In this document: one piece after another, positions 5,766 through 9,276 of the stretch
Position numbering within the stretch: position 1 is the stretch's first letter
Layout of the letters: each line of letters starts with the position of its first letter
DNA from: an uncultured Oscillospiraceae bacterium
Lineage (GTDB): Bacteria; Bacillota; Clostridia; Oscillospirales; Oscillospiraceae
NCBI GenBank assembly: GCA_900769835.1
Contig: CAAGIE010000061.1
Location: 1 to 9,276, forward strand
Length of the DNA stretch: 9,276 nucleotides
Direction: 5' to 3'
Translations under genes and position numbers: made by a program
Notes under the pieces: generated by a model
What the model saw: only the letters and a program-made list of their open reading frames with translations
Databases searched by the model: none
Told to the model about the DNA's origin: nothing

Positions 5766-6759
5766 CTTTATAAATTTCCAGCGCCTGGCTGTAAATGCGC
5801 ACGAATTCCTCCCGCAGGCTCTGGGGCTCCAGCACCTCCACTGTGGCGCCAAAGGGCAGGAAATAATTCCGCGCCTGCATTGCGGTGCAGGAGAAATAAT
5901 ACAGATCTTTCTCCACCCGCTCCGGCATAGGACGCATATAACTGCGCTGTAAAAAGTCCTGCTGGCCTTTTGGGCTGAGCCGCACGCAAATGCGGTCACC
6001 GGTGCCGATGAGATACTGCACGCCCACCTGGCGGATCTTCTCCTCCAGTTCCCGACATTCCTCAGCGCTGACCCGTCCGCTGGGATGCATGCGGCGCCGC
6101 GCCTTTACGATTCGGCTGATGCGGAAGGAAGCCATCTGCTCCTCTTCCCGAGGAGCGCCCACCTGACGGGAAAAACCTACCAGGTACATGTGGGAATTGA
6201 AAGGATCGGCCATCACGCAGTAGGGTCGCACCCAAAACTCCTTGCCGGGAGTGGTGATGCTGAGCAAATATCCCGCATCCACCGCAGGCTGCAGTTCGTT
6301 ATCCAAAAGTTCCCGATAATAGACCTGCTCCCGCCGGCTGGGGGACAGACGGGCATATTCCTCCAGCAGCGCCTTGAGATACTTGCTGGGCGCGGCGTAA
6401 TTGCTGCTCTCCACCCGCTCCTCATAGAGCAGCTCGAAATTCTCATTGTTCAAACGGAAAGTCAGGGAGTCGCCCTGGGGGTAACTCTCCTTTTTCTCCA
6501 GAAGTTGGCGGCGGTACTCGCTGAGAAGATTTTCCACCGTGGCGCTATCGTAGCCGATGCGAGTCAGGTTATGGCGACGTTCCTCCACCGCCACATCGAT
6601 GGACGCATCCGCCTGATCCCGGAAACAACGGATCACCCGATTGAGAAAGCCGCTCTGAGAGCCGCTGGAAAACACACTGCGATCCATCTCCACCACGTTT
6701 CGGGCGAAGCTGCTCAGGTTCAGCCGCTGCTTATGTTCCTCGTTGCCTAAAATCGCCAT
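5755..6759 (-). CDS. WYL-domain transcriptional regulator (RHH-like N-terminus, WYL, WCX)
   Basis: The product is 334 aa. The ATG at 6759 is preferred over an in-frame start 33 nt upstream because AAAGGAGG lies 7 nt before it. Residues 12-50 (NLSSFARNVVEMD, then SGFLNRVI) look like a ribbon-helix-helix DNA-binding unit rather than the usual winged helix. The middle is helical. A WYL domain follows at about 160-225 (FWVRPYCVMADPFNSHMYLV with GFSR; then FRISRIVKARRR), and a WCX region at about 255-330 (ICVRLSPKGQQDFL, then LPFGATVEVLEP). Known WYL proteins bind ligands, often nucleotides or nucleic acid, and regulate stress, DNA-damage or defence loci. It is divergent from the lipoprotein and convergent with the HEPN-like gene; the GGAACAA sites in the divergent region suggest autoregulation plus control of the lipoprotein. 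Confidence 0.92.
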   Translation of the reverse strand: MAILGNEEHKQRLNLSSFARNVVEMDRSVFSSGSQSGFLNRVIRCFRDQADASIDVAVEERRHNLTRIGYDSATVENLLSEYRRQLLEKKESYPQGDSLTFRLNNENFELLYEERVESSNYAAPSKYLKALLEEYARLSPSRREQVYYRELLDNELQPAVDAGYLLSITTPGKEFWVRPYCVMADPFNSHMYLVGFSRQVGAPREEEQMASFRISRIVKARRRMHPSGRVSAEECRELEEKIRQVGVQYLIGTGDRICVRLSPKGQQDFLQRSYMRPMPERVEKDLYYFSCTAMQARNYFLPFGATVEVLEPQSLREEFVRIYSQALEIYKEKS

Positions 6760-6782
6760 ATCCGCGCCTCCTTTTTTTCTGT

Positions 6783-6811
6783 ATTGTAGCACAATTTTTT
6801 GTGGTTGTAAA
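6783..6811 (-). promoter_or_regulatory. Sigma-A promoter of the WYL regulator gene
   Basis: On the minus strand: TTTACA (6811-6806), 17-bp spacer, TACAAT (6788-6783) preceded by TGC, an extended -10. Each box is one mismatch from consensus. The start site would be near 6776, giving a very short leader with its ribosome binding site. Confidence 0.75.
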
Positions 6812-6816
6812 CCGTT

Positions 6817-6910
6817 TTGTTCTTACCATAGGAACAAGTTTTGCATATTATATCAAATATAAAGCCTATATAGGAACAATTTTATTATTTTGTGTTCACT
6901 TGTTTGTTCC
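6817..6910. promoter_or_regulatory. GGAACAA/TTGTTCC half-site cluster in the divergent WYL-lipoprotein region
   Basis: Four related half-sites are visible: TTGTTC (6817-6822), GGAACAA (6831-6837), GGAACAA (6873-6879) and TTGTTCC (6904-6910). The first two form an inverted pair just upstream of the WYL -35 box; the last lies between the -35 and -10 of the lipoprotein promoter. The two direct copies are 42 bp apart, four helical turns, as expected for cooperative binding. The WYL protein is the obvious candidate ligand, by position only. Confidence 0.6.
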
Positions 6911-6928
6911 TCTAACTCGTGCTATGAT
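6900..6928 (+). promoter_or_regulatory. Probable sigma-A promoter of the lipoprotein gene
   Basis: TTGTTT (6900-6905), 17-bp spacer, TATGAT (6923-6928). The -35 is poor, as expected for a regulated promoter, and the half-site TTGTTCC overlaps its 3' edge. The leader would be about 55 nt and carries a GGGAG/CTCCC hairpin (6941-6954). Confidence 0.5.
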
Positions 6929-6988
6929 AAGGGCGTAAACGGGAGACACCTCCCAGAAAAAGAAATTTAAAAATTGGAGGAACCAATT

Positions 6989-7645
6989 ATGAAAAAGAAA
7001 ACCATCATTGTCATCTGCGCAACTTTAGTCCTGGCATTTGCCCTCTGCGCCTGCGACAGCGCACACGTTTCCACCCCCGTAAACAACGCAAACGCCGGCG
7101 CAACCGGTAATGCCACCGGTTCCACCGCCGACCCCACCGGCACCACCGGCACCACCGGCACCACTGACAATACTACCACCGCAACCGAAGACCCCACTCA
7201 GGATACCACCGAAGGCCCCACTCAGGATACCACCGAAAACACCACCACAGCAACCGAAGAGGACGACTCCACCCAGCAGGACACCCCTCCCGTACCCGTG
7301 ATCTCCGACCCCTTCCTCAACGAAACCAGCTTCAACAATGCGCCCATGAACCAGGTTTCCATTCAGCCCAAGTACGTACGCTGGGAAGGTGATAAGCTGA
7401 TCGCTGTATGCTTTGTCGTCAACACCACCCAGAACACCGTTTTCAATATCAACGTAACCAACCTGTCTTTCAGCGGCAACACCGGCTTGCTGGCAGAAGG
7501 CGCTTTCGGCATCTGCAACGGTTTGACCCTTGCTCCTATGACCTACCAGGAATGGACCTTCACCTTCAACGCAGACTGCATTGCCCAGTACGGCGCAGAC
7601 CTGTCCTCCCTGCGTACCGTCTCTAATACCGAATACAATTTCTAA
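6989..7645 (+). CDS. Lipoprotein with Thr-rich stalk and SLAP-like C-terminal domain
   Basis: The product is 218 aa, unnamed. The ATG at 6989 follows GGAGG by 8 nt; an earlier TTG would overlap that ribosome binding site, so it was rejected. The leader MKKKTIIVICATLVLAFALC ends in a lipobox-like LCA-C22 (Cys at -2 is unusual), predicting a lipid anchor on the outer face of the membrane. Residues 30-100 are a Thr/Gly/Glu-rich low-complexity stalk with repeats (TGTTGTTGTT; PTQDTTE twice; NTTTATE twice). Residues 122-218 form a folded domain that aligns with the C-terminus of the membrane protein at 4733-5734: SIQP near the start, then WTFTFNADCIAQYGADLS. This suggests the two proteins sense or bind the same thing, or each other; that is inference. 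No partner enzyme follows; a terminator ends the transcript. Confidence 0.9.
   Translation: MKKKTIIVICATLVLAFALCACDSAHVSTPVNNANAGATGNATGSTADPTGTTGTTGTTDNTTTATEDPTQDTTEGPTQDTTENTTTATEEDDSTQQDTPPVPVISDPFLNETSFNNAPMNQVSIQPKYVRWEGDKLIAVCFVVNTTQNTVFNINVTNLSFSGNTGLLAEGAFGICNGLTLAPMTYQEWTFTFNADCIAQYGADLSSLRTVSNTEYNF
7138..7258 (+). repeat. Short tandem repeats in the lipoprotein stalk
   Basis: A 9-nt unit (ACCGGCACC) is repeated about three times near 7138-7163, and a 22-nt identical block occurs at 7192-7213 and 7216-7237 (period 24, encoding PTQDTTE). Units of 9 and 24 nt keep the frame, so slippage would change stalk length without breaking the protein. Confidence 0.8.
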
Positions 7646-7650
7646 CCAAA

Positions 7651-7685
7651 AGCGCCCCGCAGGTTTTCACCTGCGGGGCTTTTTT
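7651..7685 (+). terminator. Rho-independent terminator of the lipoprotein gene
   Basis: GCCCCGCAGG (7654-7663) pairs with CCTGCGGGGC (7670-7679), loop TTTTCA, followed by T6. It starts a few bases after the stop codon. Confidence 0.95.
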
Positions 7686-7706
7686 ACTGGCAAGATGTCT
7701 AAATCT

Positions 7707-7729
7707 CCCGGCGGAATTCGCCGGGTTTT
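7707..7729 (+). terminator. Second hairpin downstream of the lipoprotein terminator
   Basis: CCCGGCG (7707-7713) and CGCCGGG (7719-7725) with loop GAATT and a short T4 tail. It is probably a back-up terminator that shields the riboswitch promoter; the short T run makes it weaker than the first. Confidence 0.55.
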
Positions 7730-7759
7730 CACAGTATCTACAAACTTTCTCCAACCCTC

Positions 7760-7788
7760 TTGCTTTGGCGGACAAATGTTGCTATAAT
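7760..7788 (+). promoter_or_regulatory. Promoter of the glycine riboswitch transcript
   Basis: Perfect TATAAT (7783-7788) preceded by TGC (extended -10), with a weak -35 TTGCTT (7760-7765) at 17 bp. The start site would be near 7795. Direct repeats CGGACAAAT at 7769-7777 and 7790-7798 flank the -10 box. Confidence 0.7.
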
Positions 7789-7805
7789 ACGGACAAATCA
7801 ATATT

Positions 7806-7975
7806 TCTGAACGATGTTTGCAGGAAATTGCCCCGTGCAGCCGAAGGAGTAACGCTCTCAGGTGTCTGAACAGATGAGGACTGCAAACTGACAGAACTTT
7901 GGAGAAACCCATTCGATTGGGTGCCGAAGGTGCAAAGCGTATGCGCGCTAATCTCTCAGGCAAAAGGACAAAGGC
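7806..7975 (+). promoter_or_regulatory. Tandem (two-aptamer) glycine riboswitch
   Basis: Both aptamers carry the conserved glycine-riboswitch blocks: GCCGAAGG (7840-7847) and CTCTCAGG (7855-7862) with AGGAC in the first, and TGCCGAAGG (7922-7930), CTCTCAGG (7953-7960) and AGGAC (7965-7969) in the second. P1 of the first aptamer is GTTTGCAG (7816-7823) with CTGCAAAC (7881-7888); P1 of the second is CTTTG (7897-7901) with CAAAG (7969-7973). The known family binds glycine and usually switches on gcvT operons or sodium:alanine/glycine symporters. Here an intrinsic terminator follows at 8007-8040, but no gene is recognisable downstream. Confidence 0.95.
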
Positions 7976-8006
7976 TTTCCCATTATGGGATACTTTTATG
8001 CTTTTT

Positions 8007-8040
8007 ATAGAGTGCGTATAGCCGCACTCTATTTATATTT
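8007..8040 (+). terminator. Terminator of the glycine riboswitch expression platform
   Basis: ATAGAGTGCG (8007-8016) pairs with CGCACTCTAT (8023-8032), loop TATAGC, followed by the T-rich TTATATTTT. It lies about 30 nt after aptamer 2, the usual place for a glycine-controlled terminator. Confidence 0.8.
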
Positions 8041-8041
8041 T

Positions 8042-8092
8042 CCCGGGCAAATTTCCGCCGCCAAAAAAGAAATGCTGGACCAGGAGGACTGA
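8042..8092 (+). pseudogene. Possible remnant of the gene formerly controlled by the riboswitch
   Basis: After the riboswitch terminator a short open stretch reads PGQISAAKKEMLDQED and stops (TGA 8090-8092). It has no ribosome binding site or convincing start and is too short to identify. Its place, between the riboswitch and a strong terminator at 8125-8157, is where the controlled gene should be, so it may be a deleted gene's tail. This is a weak call; it may be chance. Confidence 0.2.
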
Positions 8093-8117
8093 TACCTCTT
8101 TCCCCTCCCAGTCCTCC
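8083..8117. repeat. 9-bp inverted repeat downstream of the riboswitch
   Basis: GGAGGACTG (8083-8091) and CAGTCCTCC (8109-8117) are a perfect inverted repeat around a 17-nt pyrimidine-rich loop. There is no T tail, so it is not a terminator; it could be an RNA hairpin or an operator. Function unknown. Confidence 0.6.
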
Positions 8118-8124
8118 ATGATAA

Positions 8125-8160
8125 CCCCCGCAGGCAATCGCTTGCGGGGGGATTTATTTT
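8125..8160 (+). terminator. Strong terminator downstream of the riboswitch
   Basis: CCCCCGCAGGC (8125-8135) pairs with GCTTGCGGGGG (8140-8150), one G-T wobble, loop AATC, then GATTTATTTT. A gene-end terminator here with no gene before it supports loss of a riboswitch-controlled gene. Confidence 0.85.
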
Positions 8161-8273
8161 ATCGGCAAACTTGCGTATGAATTCGGACGCTCACGCAAGC
8201 ATTTGTTTTGCGTGATATTCCGTCTTCATTAGCGCGAAATTCAATTCACCCACCCGTAAGGGTGGATTTAACT
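8161..8273. other. Gene-free stretch with alternative short hairpins
   Basis: No coding or RNA gene is recognised. CTTGCGT (8170-8176) can pair with ACGCAAG (8193-8199), while the overlapping CACGCAA (8192-8198) can instead pair with TTGCGTG (8208-8214), so the two hairpins exclude each other. A third hairpin, CCACCC (8250-8255)/GGGTGG (8260-8265), has a GTAA tetraloop. Confidence 0.5.
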
Positions 8274-8307
8274 GAAAAACTCCGATGCAAAAGCATCGGA
8301 GTTTTTC
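8274..8307. terminator. Terminator of the tRNA operon (bidirectional)
   Basis: A perfect 15-bp inverted repeat, GAAAAACTCCGATGC (8274-8288) and GCATCGGAGTTTTTC (8293-8307), loop AAAA. On the minus strand it follows the CCA end of tRNA-His by one base. The symmetric A and T runs would also stop plus-strand transcripts from the riboswitch side. Confidence 0.93.
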
Positions 8308-8308
8308 A

Positions 8309-8386
8309 TGGGGTGGGTGATGGGATTCGAACCCACGAATACCGGAACCACAATCCGGGGCCTTAGGCCGCTTGGCGACACCCACC
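8309..8386 (-). tRNA. tRNA-His (GTG)
   Basis: The minus strand folds as a complete cloverleaf: acceptor GTGGGTG with CACCCAC, D stem GCC/GGC, anticodon stem CCGGA/TCCGG with loop TTGTGGT (anticodon GTG), canonical T-loop TTCGAAT, and an encoded CCA (8311-8309). An extra G at 8386 opposite C73 (8312) is the G-1 diagnostic of tRNA-His. Last gene of the tRNA operon. Confidence 0.96.
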
Positions 8387-8414
8387 ATATTCTATTTGCT
8401 GATCTCCATAGAGA

Positions 8415-8491
8415 TGGCACGCCAGAAGGGACTCGAACCCCTGACCTACTGCTTAGAAGGCAGTTGCTCTATCCAGCTGAGCTACTGGCGC
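8415..8491 (-). tRNA. tRNA-Arg (TCT)
   Basis: Acceptor GCGCCAG with CTGGCGT (one G-U pair at the end), discriminator G, encoded CCA (8417-8415). Anticodon stem ACTGC/GCAGT with loop CTTCTAA gives anticodon TCT, reading AGA/AGG. T-loop TTCGAGT is canonical. Middle gene of the three-tRNA operon. Confidence 0.96.
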
Positions 8492-8496
8492 ATGTT

Positions 8497-8570
8497 TGGA
8501 GCGGGTGACGGGAATCGGACCCGCGTATCCAGCTTGGAAGGCTGGTGTTCTACCATTGAACTACACCCGC
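8497..8570 (-). tRNA. tRNA-Gly (TCC) with unusual T-loop
   Basis: Acceptor GCGGGTG with CACCCGC, discriminator T, encoded CCA (8499-8497). Anticodon stem CCAGC/GCTGG with loop CTTCCAA gives anticodon TCC, reading GGA/GGG. The D-loop keeps GG. The T-loop reads TCCGATT instead of TTCGATT, so the near-invariant U55 is C (8518). First gene of the tRNA operon, 74 nt. Confidence 0.95.
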
Positions 8571-8572
8571 AG

Positions 8573-8603
8573 ATCCTATGCCTGACTGTTTCAGCCATAG
8601 GAT
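8573..8603. promoter_or_regulatory. Imperfect 31-bp palindrome between promoter and tRNA-Gly
   Basis: ATCCTATG (8573-8580) and CATAGGAT (8596-8603) form perfect 8-bp arms; inside, CTGA (8582-8585) and TCAG (8591-8594) extend the symmetry after one mismatch. It runs from the edge of the -10 box to 3 nt before the tRNA 5' end, so it is either an operator over the start site or a hairpin in the short leader that RNase P removes. Confidence 0.55.
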
Positions 8604-8630
8604 TTTAGCATGATTATATCCGTTTGTCAA
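8602..8630 (-). promoter_or_regulatory. Sigma-A promoter of the tRNA operon
   Basis: On the minus strand: perfect TTGACA (8630-8625), 17-bp spacer, TAAAAT (8607-8602) preceded by TGC. The start site would be near 8595. The -35 box lies only 5 bp after the stop codon of the upstream HAD gene, with no terminator between, so readthrough from that gene is possible. Confidence 0.85.
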
Positions 8631-8635
8631 GGGAT

Positions 8636-9276
8636 TTATTTCAAAAGTTCGGGAATTTTTCTGTAAATGACTTCGGCCACACTGCCTTCGGCGCAGGCGC
8701 AGACATTTTCGAACCGGTCTGCAGCAGTGCCGTCGGCAGGAGAATAGCCATAGTCCGCCGCTTGGAGCATGTTGATGTCATTTTCTCCGTCACCCACGCA
8801 CACAAGGATTTTTCTGCCCAGCTTCTCCTGAAGTTCCTTGGCGGCTCGGGCCTTGCTCACACCCTTGGCATGGACATCGATGATCCGGGGGCCGGCCCGG
8901 AAGGCAATGACGGCATCGGCATAGGTTTTCTGAACCAAAGCCTGGGCTTCGTCCATCCGGGCGATCTCTTCCGGTGTGCCGTGGAACAGATGGTCCACAG
9001 TGATGTCCCGGATCTGGCCGTAAAGGGAGAATTTCAGGAAGGGTCCCAGATCCTGGCCCCACTGAGCAGTGCCGAAGGCGCAGTTATTGCCGCTGAAGGC
9101 ATCCCAGGCCGGGTTGGAGTTGAAATTGTAGTGCTTGTCCAGAGCCTGAACTTCCACCACCAGATCGGGAAACAGCTCCAGAAGCTCCCCGACGGTTTTC
9201 CACAGATCCATCCGGATCTCGTGCATGAAGCAGATCTCTTTTTTCTCGGTATCATAGGCGGCGGAGCCGTTGTACA
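8636..9276 (-). CDS. Cof-type HAD-superfamily phosphatase (5' end outside window)
   Basis: 212 C-terminal residues of a HAD hydrolase of the Cof/class IIB type are visible; the family is usually 260-290 aa and dephosphorylates sugar phosphates, pyridoxal phosphate or similar cytoplasmic substrates. The frame is open to the right edge, where YNGSAAYDTEKKEICF matches the family's 'NGA.iyd' strand after motif II; the N-terminal DxDGT motif is therefore outside. The C2 cap occupies roughly visible residues 20-115. The motif III lysine lies in KGVSKARAAKEL (about 141), and motif IV is GDGENDINML (161-170). A methionine at 9226 is internal, not the start. The substrate cannot be told from sequence. 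It ends at TAA just upstream of the tRNA promoter on the same strand. Confidence 0.92.
   Translation of the reverse strand, partial: YNGSAAYDTEKKEICFMHEIRMDLWKTVGELLELFPDLVVEVQALDKHYNFNSNPAWDAFSGNNCAFGTAQWGQDLGPFLKFSLYGQIRDITVDHLFHGTPEEIARMDEAQALVQKTYADAVIAFRAGPRIIDVHAKGVSKARAAKELQEKLGRKILVCVGDGENDINMLQAADYGYSPADGTAADRFENVCACAEGSVAEVIYRKIPELLK

Noticed and set aside
6085..6750. Plus-strand open frame (221 codons) antisense to the WYL regulator
   Set aside because: No start signals or domain; the minus-strand WYL protein is unmistakable.
7667..7963. 98-codon minus-strand frame over the riboswitch
   Set aside because: Antisense of riboswitch and terminators, with no ribosome binding site or protein-like composition.
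8191..8388. 65-codon minus-strand frame
   Set aside because: It is a translation of tRNA-His (the familiar GFESHHPP pattern) and its terminator.
8308..8608. Two plus-strand frames over the tRNA genes
   Set aside because: Antisense translations of tRNA-His, tRNA-Arg and tRNA-Gly.

Overview
The window looks like chromosomal DNA from a moderately GC-rich Clostridia (Firmicutes), probably a gut Oscillospirales/Ruminococcaceae relative. This rests on NrdR, AGGAGG-type ribosome binding sites, sigma-A promoters, a tandem glycine riboswitch, tRNA genes with encoded CCA, secreted proteins with Cys/His-rich 'H..W..C..CG' repeats, and a 7TM-LuxR membrane regulator. The family assignment is inference from style, not from a search.

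Left part (1-4662): the 3' end of nrdR faces a minus-strand gene for a membrane-embedded LuxR-type regulator across a shared bidirectional terminator. The regulator is divergent from a two-gene operon (stop codon directly followed by start codon) encoding two exported, C-terminally membrane-anchored surface proteins. One has three beta-type modules plus a Cys/His-rich region; the other has two Ig-like domains. Both end in nearly the same DP-x-GIDWW + membrane helix + lysine tail. The divergent promoter region is dense with signals: two good sigma-A promoters, a 23-bp palindrome over one -10 box, CCCACACTTT repeats and a 13-nt motif present in both 5' leaders. The operon ends at a terminator whose stem matches the nrdR terminator. 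After it come a decayed minus-strand coding remnant and an 81-nt, about 88% identical piece of nrdR, so the regulator/surface cassette lies between a full nrdR 3' end and an nrdR fragment in direct orientation.

Middle (4663-7725): a membrane protein with a probable cytoplasmic HEPN-like domain, one membrane helix and an external C-terminal domain converges with a WYL-domain regulator. The regulator is divergent from a lipoprotein that carries the same external domain. GGAACAA half-sites fill the regulator/lipoprotein promoter region. The three genes look like one module: a shared extracytoplasmic domain in a membrane protein and a lipoprotein, with a WYL regulator between them. No described system with this make-up is known to me.

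Right part (7726-9276): a promoter drives a complete tandem glycine riboswitch that ends in a terminator with no recognisable gene behind it. Facing it on the minus strand is a tRNA operon, Gly(TCC)-Arg(TCT)-His(GTG), with its own promoter and terminator. The tRNA-Gly has C instead of the near-invariant U55 in its T-loop. The tRNA promoter begins just after the stop codon of a Cof-type HAD phosphatase, whose 5' end lies outside the window.
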